Positions 26,500 to 36,090 of a stretch of 59,757 nucleotides of DNA are shown in pieces. Location: positions 10,642 to 70,398 of the forward strand of contig PQXE01000007.1 of assembly GCA_003194495.1 (NCBI GenBank), written 5' to 3'. The notes under the pieces were generated by a model. That model was not told the DNA's origin. It did not search any database and saw only the letters and a program-made list of their open reading frames with translations. The stretch comes from Deltaproteobacteria bacterium (GTDB lineage Bacteria > Desulfobacterota > Dissulfuribacteria > Dissulfuribacterales > UBA3076). A program made the position numbers and the translations under genes. Position 1 is the stretch's first letter. Every line of letters starts with the position of its first letter.

Positions 26500-27375
26500 T
26501 CACTCGGTCCCTATAAAAAACTGTCTAAAATCAGACTCGTCCCGTTCAAGGGCATGATTTATCTCTTTCAAGAGCCTTGGCTTGTCCTGAGGCAGGCGGC
26601 CGTGAAGGTTGATGTAGTTCGTATAGTGGTCGCTGGCAAGGAAAGTTTTGATGGTCAGGCCTTCGAGGAAGGTCCTTGTTTCCCTTAAAACGCCGTGAGG
26701 CGTGAGCATCTTGAGGCGCTCCGCCAAGACATCATCCAAAATAGGTGTATTTATCTTTGGCACAAAGGTACGCAGCCGGACAAAGTCGGGAGCGATTTCA
26801 TTGATCACTTTGGCAGTCTCTTTTGCATGCTCGGTAGTTCTTTCCCGGCCTCCGATCCCCAAAATAACATACAGGCTTAATTCGATCCCGGCGGCCATCA
26901 GCCACTTGCCCGCTTCGATCTGCTCTTGGGCATGGGTTCCCTTGCGAATATGTTTCAATATGACGTCATCACCTGATTCAAGGCCCACATGAATGCGTCC
27001 AAGGCCTGACTTGGCCAACTGTCCAAGTTTAGCTGGTCCTTTCTTATGGATAAATTGTGAGGACCCATAGACAGTGATTCGTTCAAGACTGGGAAAGGTT
27101 GTCCCTGCAAAATGACACACATCAGCCAGGTCCTGCGCGTTCATAGCTATAGTGTTTCCAGCAGGAAGAAACATGGTGCGCACGTGAGGGCCGTAGATCT
27201 TTTTTGCTTCCACCATGTCTTGCTTAATATCCGCTACCGGCCTGACGCGGTATCTTGGGCCGTTTTTATAGACCATGCAAAAAGTGCATTGGTTATGAGG
27301 GCATCCGATAGTGGCCTGGATTAACAGCGAGTCTGCTTCGCTGGGAGGCCGGTATATGGGACCTTTATAGCGCAT
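26500..27375 (-). CDS. Radical SAM protein (Elp3/MiaB-like fold), role unknown
   Basis: A 291-residue iron-sulfur enzyme. The cluster motif is CPHNQCTFCMVY (C-x4-C-x2-C near residue 25), and the barrel shows GLGRIHVGLESGDD as the SAM-binding glycine/glutamate region and IELSLYVILGIGGRE. The C-terminus (LTIKTFLASDHYTNY, LNxxGRLPQDK) matches a radical SAM family widespread in anaerobes, with no defined reaction. Full length. It is divergent from the unknown gene at 27718. Confidence 0.8.
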   Translation of the reverse strand: MRYKGPIYRPPSEADSLLIQATIGCPHNQCTFCMVYKNGPRYRVRPVADIKQDMVEAKKIYGPHVRTMFLPAGNTIAMNAQDLADVCHFAGTTFPSLERITVYGSSQFIHKKGPAKLGQLAKSGLGRIHVGLESGDDVILKHIRKGTHAQEQIEAGKWLMAAGIELSLYVILGIGGRERTTEHAKETAKVINEIAPDFVRLRTFVPKINTPILDDVLAERLKMLTPHGVLRETRTFLEGLTIKTFLASDHYTNYINLHGRLPQDKPRLLKEINHALERDESDFRQFFIGTE

Positions 27376-27717
27376 GGGAATGCCTTATTTTTTGTGGTAG
27401 AATATTTTTAAGTTAATTGAGTTTGAAGTGCCTAAAGTTGTGGTGCGCGCTTTCAGCGCGATTAATATTAATAGATGGAGCGAAGCGATGCCTTTTAGGG
27501 TATCATAAAACACACATCGTTCGTTGCAAGGTGCAAACAGCCATGGAAAATTTCCATTCACGCGTTAGACCCGTCTTTTCCTGGTTTCAATAAATGCAAT
27601 TTTCTGTCAGTTAAGTGTTGCACCGCCTGGATATACACTCTATTCTGTCTTTACTGCACACTAACAGTATAAGGACGACCAGGGAATCTCCCGATTTTAC
27701 TCAAAAAGGATGGGAAA
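27376..27717. other. Intergenic region, promoters for divergent genes
   Basis: No gene is visible in these 342 bases. It holds TTTGAAGTGCCTAAAGTTG (27422-27440), which resembles the short words around the four-helix-bundle gene near 47 kb, and a small GCGCGC-TTTCA-GCGCG hairpin. Promoters for the radical SAM gene and the forward gene at 27718 should lie here. The latter has a possible site just before GGATGGGAAAATG. Confidence 0.35.
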
Positions 27718-28146
27718 ATGTTTGTAAGCGAAAAAGAGAAAACAGAACTATACAACTTGCTTGAAAGCTGGACAAATGACCAACACAATAATAAGAACAC
27801 CTTTTTCAAGCTAAGAGACAATCTCATGGAAAAGGATGGTGCCATCCTGACCTTTAAGTCGCGTCCAGGTGTAAGTTATTCGTTCAGGGCAAGCTTAGAC
27901 AAACACGGCGAGAACAAACTTTTTGTCATGGTTGATATCATAGATGATGACCCTGAAGACCGGTGGCTTTCAGTATGTTTTTACGGAGACATGATCACAG
28001 ATCCGGATGAAACGGGAAATCTGATTCCTCAAGGTCTCCTTGGGGAAGACGGCTACTGCTTTGATATTTATGAATATGACGAATCCACAATTTCCTATGT
28101 TGGGCAAAGAATTGATGAGGCATATACAAAAACGTTGGCTTGTTAA
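27718..28146 (+). CDS. Conserved-looking hypothetical cytoplasmic protein
   Basis: A 142-residue, acidic, soluble protein without signal or membrane segment. The middle has alternating beta-type sequence (GVSYSFRASL, KLFVMVDIIDDDPEDRWLSVCFYG) and a C-terminal acidic helix. Not recognised as a known family. The start has a good ribosome site (GGATGGGAAA). It stands alone upstream of the TPR-methyltransferase gene, with 85 bases between. Confidence 0.6.
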   Translation: MFVSEKEKTELYNLLESWTNDQHNNKNTFFKLRDNLMEKDGAILTFKSRPGVSYSFRASLDKHGENKLFVMVDIIDDDPEDRWLSVCFYGDMITDPDETGNLIPQGLLGEDGYCFDIYEYDESTISYVGQRIDEAYTKTLAC

Positions 28147-28231
28147 GAAAGTATCCAATGCGGATATGGCTCTCCCCACTCTTTCCATCTAATAACGGAC
28201 ACAGCTTTCCCAATCTCCTATACGATACCGA

Positions 28232-29593
28232 TTGATCCATCCTATGGGTACTGGTAAAAAACAAAAAAAGGCCGCACTGAAATATTCTATCCCATCGAAA
28301 CGCAAAAAATACACTCAGGAACATCTTCTTAAAATGGCTTCTTTAGCCCACAGGGAAGGCCGGCTTGCCGAAGCGGAAAAAGGTTATCTGGAAATATTGA
28401 AAAAAAAGCCTGATTGGGGAGCAGTACTGAATGCGCTGGGAACAGTATTCATGGACCAGGTCCAATTGGATAAGGCCCAGAGGGCCTTTGAGAAGGCAAC
28501 AGAACTCAGACCTCCCTATTCCCCTGCATGCTATAACCTGGCAAGGCTAAAGCAATCAAAGAACGATCTCAAGGGTGCTATAAGTATTTACAGGGCCTTG
28601 CTGGAAGAACAGCCGGATTTTGGTCAAGCATGGAACAATCTGGGTACTGCATACAGGGAGACTGGGGACCCGGATAAAGCCCTATCCTGTTTTCGCAAAG
28701 CAGTGGAGTTCGCTCCTGACATGGCAGAGGCATGGAACAACCTCGGCGTGGCACAGGACGAGTTTGATATGATTCAAGACGCTGCAAAGTCGTATAGAAA
28801 GGCTATTGAGATACGGTCGGATTATGCATCCGCCCACTTCAACCTTGGAGTTTCTCTACAAAAGCTCGGGCTATTCAAGGAGGCTGAGGTTCATTACAAA
28901 AAGGTCCTTAAGACCAAACCGGATGATAAGTCGGCAAGGTTCATGCTCCAAAGCCTGAGTACACTGGAAACTCCTGATGCCGCCCCGGCGGAATACGTGC
29001 GCAGGGTCTTTGATGGGTGTGCCGGGACTTTTGAAAAAACCCTGGTTGAAAATCTTGAATACAAGACCCCAAAACTGCTTTTTGATCTTGTGCGCCCATA
29101 TCTGACTGAAGAAATGACAGTTTTGGATCTTGGCTGTGGAACCGGCCTGGGCTCTCAATTCTATCGGCCGCTTGCAAAACAACTAATAGGAGTCGACGTA
29201 TCGTTAAAGATGCTCGAAAAAGCAGCAGAGAAAAAAACCTACGACCGGCTTGAGGCCATTGACATACGTCAAGACTGGGGATTTCCCCAAAAATTTGATC
29301 TGATATACAGTTCTGACGTCTTTGTATATTTCGGAAATCTGGACTCGGTCATCAGGTCCGCATCTTCTTTTCTCAATTACGGCGGGATCATTGCCTTTTC
29401 AGTAGAAAGACTGGATGACAACAGTATGGGACACCGGCTCTTTCCCAGCGGTCGCTATGCCCACTCGCAGGCATATATTCAAGATGTCCTGAGCCGTCAT
29501 GGATTACATATATTGGAGGCGGCCGAAGCAGATATCAGGAAGGAATCAGGAAATCAGGTCAAGGGGTTATTGTTTGCAGCAAAAAAATATTAG
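28232..29593 (+). CDS. TPR-repeat protein fused to SAM methyltransferase
   Basis: A 453-residue protein. Residues ~30-235 contain about six tetratricopeptide repeats (for example GAVLNALGTVFMDQVQLDKA, AEAWNNLGVAQDEFDMIQDA, ASAHFNLGVSLQKLGLFKEA). Residues ~255-450 form a methyltransferase of the trans-aconitate/UbiE type, with VLDLGCGTGLGSQFY, IGVDVSLKML and LIYSSDVFVYFGNL. The TPR part probably presents a protein partner to the enzyme. The 3' end overlaps the convergent membrane-protein gene by four bases. The target is unknown. Confidence 0.8.
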   Translation: MIHPMGTGKKQKKAALKYSIPSKRKKYTQEHLLKMASLAHREGRLAEAEKGYLEILKKKPDWGAVLNALGTVFMDQVQLDKAQRAFEKATELRPPYSPACYNLARLKQSKNDLKGAISIYRALLEEQPDFGQAWNNLGTAYRETGDPDKALSCFRKAVEFAPDMAEAWNNLGVAQDEFDMIQDAAKSYRKAIEIRSDYASAHFNLGVSLQKLGLFKEAEVHYKKVLKTKPDDKSARFMLQSLSTLETPDAAPAEYVRRVFDGCAGTFEKTLVENLEYKTPKLLFDLVRPYLTEEMTVLDLGCGTGLGSQFYRPLAKQLIGVDVSLKMLEKAAEKKTYDRLEAIDIRQDWGFPQKFDLIYSSDVFVYFGNLDSVIRSASSFLNYGGIIAFSVERLDDNSMGHRLFPSGRYAHSQAYIQDVLSRHGLHILEAAEADIRKESGNQVKGLLFAAKKY

Positions 29594-30057
29594 GTTGAGC
29601 GTCCCTGGCTGATCCATTCCTTCCAAAACAAACGACTGGAAAAAAATAGGCCCGTACCCACTGCCACATAGACTCCCCACACCAGGACTCCAGGCAAGTG
29701 GCTGACCCTCAAAGACATCCCCAGAAAAACCATAAACAGTATCATCCCCCAGCTTTTAAGAGAGAGAAATCCTCCAAGGCACCTGTCCTCTTCCCTGCTT
29801 AGTATCCGGGAAATTACACGTTCTGCGGTCTTGTCAAAAATCAACCGTCCTTTCAGCACTCCAATGAGGGCGGCGACTATAAGCCAGCCGGGATTCACAG
29901 TCCCAGGCAAGCTCATCATGTTATTGGCACCCCGCACAAACAAAAAAAGACCCACGATTGTCCACATAAGTGTCGCCAAAAGGACGTGTACCCTGACAGA
30001 GGCTACAGGCTTCCGGACCTCAAGCCAGCATAAAATTCTCTCATACCTGTAAGACAT
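29590..30057 (-). CDS. Small integral membrane protein, unknown
   Basis: A 155-residue protein with four hydrophobic segments (LLATLMWTIVGLFLFVRG, PGWLIVAALIGVLKG, SWGMILFMVFLGMSLRV, VLVWGVYVAVGTGLFFSSR) and short basic loops. I do not recognise the family. It ends four bases inside the TPR-methyltransferase stop. A 168-base gap upstream contains an 11-bp inverted repeat (ATCACGAAAAC at 30132, GTTTTCGTGAT at 30164). Confidence 0.55.
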   Translation of the reverse strand: MSYRYERILCWLEVRKPVASVRVHVLLATLMWTIVGLFLFVRGANNMMSLPGTVNPGWLIVAALIGVLKGRLIFDKTAERVISRILSREEDRCLGGFLSLKSWGMILFMVFLGMSLRVSHLPGVLVWGVYVAVGTGLFFSSRLFWKEWISQGRST

Positions 30058-30225
30058 GACTCATTATAGACTAATTCATCTGGACCTTTTATAAAACCCC
30101 CTTTCTTGACAGGTTTAAAGATAAAAAAATGATCACGAAAACCTGAATGTTGTTTTATTTCGTGTTTTCGTGATTGTGTTTCAGGATTTTCTGCCGGGAA
30201 AAACGCGAAAATAACTATAAAGGTA

Positions 30226-30903
30226 CTATGTTCCATTCAATGGACATTCCTCACACCTTGGTCTTGTTTTTTTGCAAAAACTCTTACCAAGCATAACCCA
30301 CAGTGCATGATATTCGTTATAGAGTTTTACATCGACTGGAAGGTGATCCATGAACAGGGAGCGAACCCCTTCATAATCGGCATTCCCGTCTATTAAATCG
30401 TGCCTCATAAGTGCCCTTATCGTATAGACATCTACTACAAAACTGGGAAGTTCTCCTGCATAAAGCAGAATACTGTCCGCAGTTTCCGGGCCTATGCCCT
30501 TAATATCAAGAAGCATCGGCCTTAATGTCTCAAGACCCATTGAAAACATAGTATCCATATCGCCACGAAATTTATCCACCAGAAAGGCCACGAAATTTTG
30601 GAGCCTCCCGGCCTTTACGTTGTAATAACCGGCCGGCCGGATAATCAGGGCAAGCGACTCCCTTGACAGTTCATAAATAGCCCTGGGCCTCAAAAGGTCC
30701 TTGTTCTTCAGGTTTGAAATAGCCCTTCTTACGTTTTCCCAATTCGTATTCTGGGTAAGAATTGCACCTGTGCACACCTCAAAGGGTGAGTCGCCGGGCC
30801 ACCAATCCTGCGGCCCAAAAGCCGATAAGAGGCGTTCATATATGGATATCAACCGGTCCCCGATAGGACCAACATATTCGGTTGTCAGGCTGCTATAAAC
30901 CAA
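30226..30903 (-). CDS. HhH-GPD DNA glycosylase (endonuclease III-like, MagIII-type)
   Basis: A 225-residue base-excision repair enzyme. It has the helix-hairpin-helix IKGIGPETADSILLYA and the following FVVDVYTIR, where the aspartate is the general catalytic residue. The lysine of bifunctional endonuclease III (GRKTA) is glutamate here (GPETA), as in monofunctional alkyladenine glycosylases of the MagIII group. The C-terminal CKKTRPRCEECPL, with an upstream cysteine, suggests a [4Fe-4S] cluster. It probably removes alkylated purines. Confidence 0.78.
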   Translation of the reverse strand: MVYSSLTTEYVGPIGDRLISIYERLLSAFGPQDWWPGDSPFEVCTGAILTQNTNWENVRRAISNLKNKDLLRPRAIYELSRESLALIIRPAGYYNVKAGRLQNFVAFLVDKFRGDMDTMFSMGLETLRPMLLDIKGIGPETADSILLYAGELPSFVVDVYTIRALMRHDLIDGNADYEGVRSLFMDHLPVDVKLYNEYHALWVMLGKSFCKKTRPRCEECPLNGT

Positions 30904-30945
30904 TTGTCAGAGGACCTTTAACTGCTTTCTGCACAACATGTTCCA

Positions 30946-31275
30946 TCAATCACTTCTTATAAAGAAAACATATATCCAGCAACCTGCAACTGAAAAACAT
31001 GTCGCTCCCAAAACGCCAACATCCCCGAGATCCAGCTCCTGATTCTGTTCTGGAAAGGAATAGTTTATCGCCAGGCATATTGCGACAGTGCCCACCAGTA
31101 CCGCCAAGGTCCTGACAAACTTAAAAAAGATGAGTAAACACAGCACAAGAATGGTCGGTACTATCACGTATGGATTGCCGGACAGACCTATTAGATCAAA
31201 GCTTGACACGTATGAGATAATATTTTCAGTCTTCAGCTTTTCAAAAATTTCAGCCCAGTCTATTGTCATATCCAT
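30946..31275 (-). CDS. Small membrane protein, unknown
   Basis: A 109-residue protein with an amphipathic N-terminal helix (IDWAEIFEKLKTENIISYV), then three hydrophobic segments (VIVPTILVLCLLIFF, RTLAVLVGTVAICLAINY, VGVLGATCFSVAGCWIYVFF). Not assigned to a family. The ATG follows AGGAGGTTATTCA, a strong ribosome site. It lies 42 bases upstream of the glycosylase gene, so the two may be co-transcribed. Confidence 0.6.
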   Translation of the reverse strand: MDMTIDWAEIFEKLKTENIISYVSSFDLIGLSGNPYVIVPTILVLCLLIFFKFVRTLAVLVGTVAICLAINYSFPEQNQELDLGDVGVLGATCFSVAGCWIYVFFIRSD

Positions 31276-31420
31276 TGAATAACCTCCTAACCAGGATAAA
31301 CCGGAATAGTGCCTAACGTGAACTAATGTACTAATGTTATCATCGGCCTTTTCCGAACAAACAATAACGGGTAAGCTGTTTTTTCCCCTATAACCCAGAG
31401 GATGCTACTCTGTAGTTGAT

Positions 31421-33268
31421 ATGCCTTATAGTCAAATCATTTCCTTAATGATAGCCATGGCTCTGGTAGCCGGGGCGCCGTCCGGCCCGGAACCGACTTT
31501 ATCCCACGGAGCCGTACTCCTTCTGTGGCTGGTAAAGACCTTAGGCTGGACAGCCCTGGTGGTCTGGTTCCTAAATCGGTCATATGCCGGCAAGGCACCC
31601 TCCCCGGTCCTTGCTGGGCTTCAATGGGCATCTCTGATTCCCTTGATAATTGACTTTTACCTGCTGAACATAAAGACCTATCTGGTATTCTTACCAGGTG
31701 TTTCTCTCTTTCCGACATTAATTGAAATCGTAGGAATCAGCCTGTATATCTTATATTTCATTCTCCTCTTGAGTTCATACTGGTGGGTGCTTTACAGAAA
31801 AGGCCTTTCCGAATCTCCTTTACGTGAAAATCTTGAATTCAGGGTACGACTTATACTCCCTTTCTTGGTCCTCTATCTGATACTGGCCGTATCAAGGGAC
31901 CTCTTAGGAGCAATCCCCTCTAATGAATTTCAGGAACTGCTCAAGAAGCCATTTGGAGAATTGGCATCTTCTGTCTTCTGCCTAATATTAATATTGGTCT
32001 TCATGCCCCCAATGGTGCGCATGATTTGGGGATGCGTGCCTTTTCCCAAAGGACCGCTAAGGAACCTGATCGAAGATTTTCTCAAACGTACTAATGTAAG
32101 CTGCAAAGAAATCCTCATATGGCCCATGAGTGGAGGTAGATCCTGTACGGCTGCCGTCCTGGGAGTTGTTCCCGGATTTCGGTACATACTCTTCACCCCT
32201 TGCCTTGTGAAACACCTTCACCCCCAGGAAATTGAAGCAGTCCTTTCTCATGAAGTGGCCCACCTACGCCACAGGCACTTGCTTTGGTATATTTTTTTCC
32301 TGGGGACTTTCGCGGTCACTGTATATCGTCTCTTTGATCCTATAGAGACATGGCTGATATCCCGCCGTCTATTTCTTGAGATACTGACCCAGGCCAACCA
32401 CTGGCCCAGTGCCCTTATTGCTTTCCTGGCAATACTTCCAATGGGAATATTGCTTGTCCTGTATTTTCGCTTTCTTATGGGCTATTTCATGCGGAATTTT
32501 GAACGTCAAGCAGACCTCTCCGTGTTTGAATCACAAGGGCATCCATGGAATCTTATTAACGCCCTGGAAAAGGTCGCCATCTTGGCGGGAGACATTCGCA
32601 ACCAGCCCAACTGGCATCACTTCAGTATTGCAGAGAGGGTAAATTTCTTGGATGAAGTTGCCTTGAGACCGATTGTAAGGGACGAATATGAAAAAAAGCT
32701 GCTTCTTAACAAAGGACTATTCATCGGCATTGCAAGCTTGCTTATAATTATACCAAGCCTCATGCCAATACAATCATGGAAAAACTCAGCCAACAACAAT
32801 TTAACCCAGCTATACATTGAACAACTCACGAGCAATGGAGAACAACGACCGGAATTATATGTCATTATGGGTCAGATTTTTGCCCAAAAGAAAGAATACG
32901 CCAATGCTGTAAATGCTTATAAACAGGCTCTTGATCTGGCACCTGAAAATCCTGACATCTTGAACAACATCGCATGGATTTATGCTACTTCGGACGACCC
33001 TGAATTTCAAAAACCGAAAGAGGCACTAATGTTCGCCTCAATGGCCGCCAATCTGAAGCCCGCAGGCTACATATTGGATACCCTTGCCGAGAGCTTCTTT
33101 ATTAATGGATATAGGGAAAAGGCCATAGCAACAGAGGAAGAAGCCCTGAAAAAAGATCCTTCAAAAGCAGACTACTATCGGGCACAACTGGAGCGGTTTA
33201 AAAAAACGGGAGGCAAGAACCATGGAATCCATTTCGATAAAAAGCAAGGCAAGAACCGAACTAATTGA
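31421..33268 (+). CDS. M48 family membrane metallopeptidase with TPR tail
   Basis: A 615-residue protein. Six or so membrane segments surround a Zn-protease domain with HEVAHLRHRH (HExxH near residue 280); the third ligand is probably the glutamate of NFERQADL. The last ~150 residues hold TPR-like helices (ELYVIMGQIFAQKKEYANA, PDILNNIAWIYATSDDP). It resembles BepA/HtpX relatives that process misfolded envelope proteins. Its 3' end overlaps the YjbQ gene by 47 bases. Confidence 0.8.
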   Translation: MPYSQIISLMIAMALVAGAPSGPEPTLSHGAVLLLWLVKTLGWTALVVWFLNRSYAGKAPSPVLAGLQWASLIPLIIDFYLLNIKTYLVFLPGVSLFPTLIEIVGISLYILYFILLLSSYWWVLYRKGLSESPLRENLEFRVRLILPFLVLYLILAVSRDLLGAIPSNEFQELLKKPFGELASSVFCLILILVFMPPMVRMIWGCVPFPKGPLRNLIEDFLKRTNVSCKEILIWPMSGGRSCTAAVLGVVPGFRYILFTPCLVKHLHPQEIEAVLSHEVAHLRHRHLLWYIFFLGTFAVTVYRLFDPIETWLISRRLFLEILTQANHWPSALIAFLAILPMGILLVLYFRFLMGYFMRNFERQADLSVFESQGHPWNLINALEKVAILAGDIRNQPNWHHFSIAERVNFLDEVALRPIVRDEYEKKLLLNKGLFIGIASLLIIIPSLMPIQSWKNSANNNLTQLYIEQLTSNGEQRPELYVIMGQIFAQKKEYANAVNAYKQALDLAPENPDILNNIAWIYATSDDPEFQKPKEALMFASMAANLKPAGYILDTLAESFFINGYREKAIATEEEALKKDPSKADYYRAQLERFKKTGGKNHGIHFDKKQGKNRTN

Positions 33269-33611
33269 CATTACCGGACAGATACAGCAGACCGTAGCTT
33301 CAGCAGGTGTGAGTGATGGTCTTGCCTTTATCTATGTGCCCCATACCACGGCAGGTCTGACCATTAATGAAGGCGCGGATCCGGCGGTCCGACGGGACAT
33401 AATTTCTGTACTGAATGAGATAGTACCATGGGAGCATGACTATCATCACCTGGAAGGAAACTCGCCTGCCCACATTAAGTCATCACTGGTGGGATCAGGA
33501 ATACAGGTAATTTTCGAAGACAGACAGTTGTGTCTCGGGACATGGCAGAAGATATTCTTTTGTGAATTCGATGGCCCCAGGAACAGGAAGGCCTGGATAA
33601 AACTTCTGTAA
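33222..33611 (+). CDS. YjbQ/UPF0047 family protein (secondary thiamine-phosphate synthase-like)
   Basis: A 129-residue small enzyme of the YjbQ fold with the conserved metal-site residues: HTTAGLTINEGADP, WEHDYHHLEGNSPAHIK and FCEFDGPRNRKAW. Family members show weak thiamine-phosphate synthase activity in vitro, but their main role is unclear. The ATG at 33222 follows GGGAGGCAAGAACC, a strong ribosome site, and lies inside the end of the M48 gene in another frame. Confidence 0.88.
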   Translation: MESISIKSKARTELIDITGQIQQTVASAGVSDGLAFIYVPHTTAGLTINEGADPAVRRDIISVLNEIVPWEHDYHHLEGNSPAHIKSSLVGSGIQVIFEDRQLCLGTWQKIFFCEFDGPRNRKAWIKLL

Positions 33612-33629
33612 AGGGAGGGAACAAATCCT

Positions 33630-34652
33630 ATGAGCACATGGCACATAGCAGTAAGTGGTCAAACTCAGGGGCCGTATTCGGCCGAAGAGATAAGCACATA
33701 TCTTGCTTCAGGGCGTATTGGCACGGATACACTGGTCTGGAAGGAAGGAATGGCGGACTGGGCGCCTATTTCCCAAATACCGGAGCTGAACATGGGTACT
33801 CAACAACCCGGCATGGGACATCTGCCGCCCACTCCCGGAATGACCCATGGTATGACGGCCCATGAAATAGACTATCAGATCTTCGGGCAGGAAATGCAGT
33901 TTGTGGAAATTGAGCTGGATCCAGGTGAAAGCGCAGTGGCTGAAGCCGGGGCAATGATGTATATGACGGATGGAATAGTCATGGAGACGGTCTTCGGCGA
34001 CGGCAGTACTTCCTCGCAGACCGGAGGTTTTTTTGACAAGCTGATAGGTGCCGGGAAACGGCTGATCACAGGTGAGAGTCTTTTTTGCACGGTCTTTACC
34101 CAACAAGGCCGTGGAAAGGCAAAAGTTGCCTTTGGAGCGCCATATCCTGGAAAGATCATTCCCCTGGACCTAAAGGACTACGACAACCAGATAGTCTGTC
34201 AGAAAGATGCTTTTCTTTGCGCTGCCAAGGGTGTATCAATCGGCCTTGCATTTCAGAAGAAGATCGGAGCTGCCCTCTTTGGCGGAGAGGGATTCATTAT
34301 GCAGAAGCTGGAAGGTGATGGCCTTTCCTTTGTCCATGCAGGGGGAACCATTGTGGAAAAACAGCTTGGCCCTGGAGAGACCTTGAGAGTTGATACCGGC
34401 TGCCTGGTGGCCCTCACTCGCACTGTATCTTATGACATAGAATATATTGGAAATGTCAAATCAGCCATTTTCGGTGGCGAAGGCTTCTTTTTCGCCAGTC
34501 TTGCCGGACCGGGTCATGTGTGGCTGCAATCCCTACCCTTTTCCCGACTTGCCGGCAAAATCCATGAATCTGCACCACAAAACACTGGTGGAGTCAGCAC
34601 CAGGGGAGAAGGATCAGTGCTCGGAGGCATTGGAGACCTGTTTCAGAAATAA
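33630..34652 (+). CDS. GYF_2 domain plus TIGR00266/AIM24-like protein
   Basis: A 340-residue protein. Residues 1-55 form a GYF_2 domain ([30 protein letters not shown]), a peptide-binding module. Residues ~85-330 form the AIM24/TIGR00266 beta fold, with [37 protein letters not shown] and [16 protein letters not shown]. Many bacteria carry this; the function is not established. It lies 18 bases after the YjbQ stop, in the same direction, so one transcript is likely. Confidence 0.85.
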   Translation: MSTWHIAVSGQTQGPYSAEEISTYLASGRIGTDTLVWKEGMADWAPISQIPELNMGTQQPGMGHLPPTPGMTHGMTAHEIDYQIFGQEMQFVEIELDPGESAVAEAGAMMYMTDGIVMETVFGDGSTSSQTGGFFDKLIGAGKRLITGESLFCTVFTQQGRGKAKVAFGAPYPGKIIPLDLKDYDNQIVCQKDAFLCAAKGVSIGLAFQKKIGAALFGGEGFIMQKLEGDGLSFVHAGGTIVEKQLGPGETLRVDTGCLVALTRTVSYDIEYIGNVKSAIFGGEGFFFASLAGPGHVWLQSLPFSRLAGKIHESAPQNTGGVSTRGEGSVLGGIGDLFQK

Positions 34653-34743
34653 TTAATACTGTTGTATTTCAGCCAAATACGTGATAAAGACCGACCACAA
34701 ATCTTGATTAACCCTGAACCTTTGAATCCATAAACGGTTATTT

Positions 34744-36090
34744 GTGAACAATAATTTTTTTCGTAACTTGATCCTTTTTTCTGTGTTTTTATGTATCCTG
34801 TTAATCGGTTTACAGATAAACGACTACAGGTCCCGGGAAACTTCGTCCGCACAGGACACTCTCACATCCAACCAGGCCGATCCGGTCGGAAACCAGGATA
34901 CCGAAATCTTTGCCGGCTACACAGCGAAGACAAAACCGGCTGTCATAGTCAAGGGCACTATCAGGCCCGGTGAGACCTTTTCCCACGCCCTGGAAAGAAA
35001 CAAACTGGATAGTGGCCTGGAATCTCAAGTCATTGAAGGACTTTCACAGGTCGTTGATTTCAGAAAATGCAGACCTGGTGATTCTTTCCGTGTCTCACTG
35101 GACGATTGCGGAGGGCTCATTCGGTGTACTTATGAAAGGGGTCCGCTTGAAATCTATGCATTAGAGCCCAACGAGGATAGCAAAAAAGAGTTCCGTGCAT
35201 TCAGAGACTCGGTTTTGCTGGAATGTCGTTTGACAAAACTATCAGGGATAATAGACAGTTCTCTGTTTTCCGCCTTCTCAAAGATTGAGGCCAACAGCAG
35301 GCTCACCATGGCCTTTGCAGATATATTCGCATCCAGGTTGGATTTTAATACTGAAACCAGGTACGGCGACCGGTTTGATGTAATCGTTGAGGAATATTTC
35401 AAGGATGATCGTTTTGTGGGTTATGGCAGAATAGTGGCAGCACAGTATAAAAACCATTGTAAAGGCTTTGACGCCTACTATTACGAGCCCGAAGGTCAAA
35501 CCAGGGGAAAATACTACGATTCCACCGGCAGGGAGGTCGGGACTTCTTTTTTAAGATCTCCTCTTCCTTTCTACAGAGTGACATCCAAATTCACCAAGAG
35601 ACGTCTGCACCCGATCCTCAAGGTCTATCGCCCTCACCTTGGCGTGGATCTCGCTGCCCCCATAGGTACACGCATAATGGCTGCGGCAGATGGCAGGGTC
35701 GGTTTTGCAGGCTGGCAAAAAGGTTTTGGCAGGACCGTTATCTTAAAACACCCCGGAGGTTACAAGACTTATTACGGGCACCTTTCCCGGTTTGCCAAAG
35801 GGATAAAAAAGGGGAAACGGGTCGAGCAAAAGCAAATAATAGGTTATGTAGGGTCAAGTGGTTTGTCTACCGGACCGCATCTTGACTATCGAATAAAGGA
35901 AAACGGCGTATTCAAAAATCCTTTCAATATGAAATTCAAACCCAAGTCCAGGCTTTCGGGCAAGGTGCTGGATGACTACATTGAAAAACAAGGTGAATGG
36001 GGACAACTTCTTGAAAATAATTCAGCCCCCAAAACCCTGCAGATTGAAACACGAAAAATCATGGGACCTCCGGATGGCTGGCTGGGTTAG
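34744..36090 (+). CDS. M23 family murein endopeptidase (MepM-like)
   Basis: A 448-residue envelope protein anchored by an N-terminal membrane helix (LILFSVFLCILLIGLQI). An OapA/LysM-like region (GTIRPGETFSHALERN) and a middle beta domain follow. The LytM domain is at about residues 285-390, with the zinc ligands HLGVDLAAPIGT and STGPHLDYRI. In the last motif the usual HxH is HLD: an aspartate replaces the second histidine. It would cut peptidoglycan crosslinks. GTG start. It overlaps the lytic transglycosylase gene downstream. Confidence 0.85.
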   Translation: MNNNFFRNLILFSVFLCILLIGLQINDYRSRETSSAQDTLTSNQADPVGNQDTEIFAGYTAKTKPAVIVKGTIRPGETFSHALERNKLDSGLESQVIEGLSQVVDFRKCRPGDSFRVSLDDCGGLIRCTYERGPLEIYALEPNEDSKKEFRAFRDSVLLECRLTKLSGIIDSSLFSAFSKIEANSRLTMAFADIFASRLDFNTETRYGDRFDVIVEEYFKDDRFVGYGRIVAAQYKNHCKGFDAYYYEPEGQTRGKYYDSTGREVGTSFLRSPLPFYRVTSKFTKRRLHPILKVYRPHLGVDLAAPIGTRIMAAADGRVGFAGWQKGFGRTVILKHPGGYKTYYGHLSRFAKGIKKGKRVEQKQIIGYVGSSGLSTGPHLDYRIKENGVFKNPFNMKFKPKSRLSGKVLDDYIEKQGEWGQLLENNSAPKTLQIETRKIMGPPDGWLG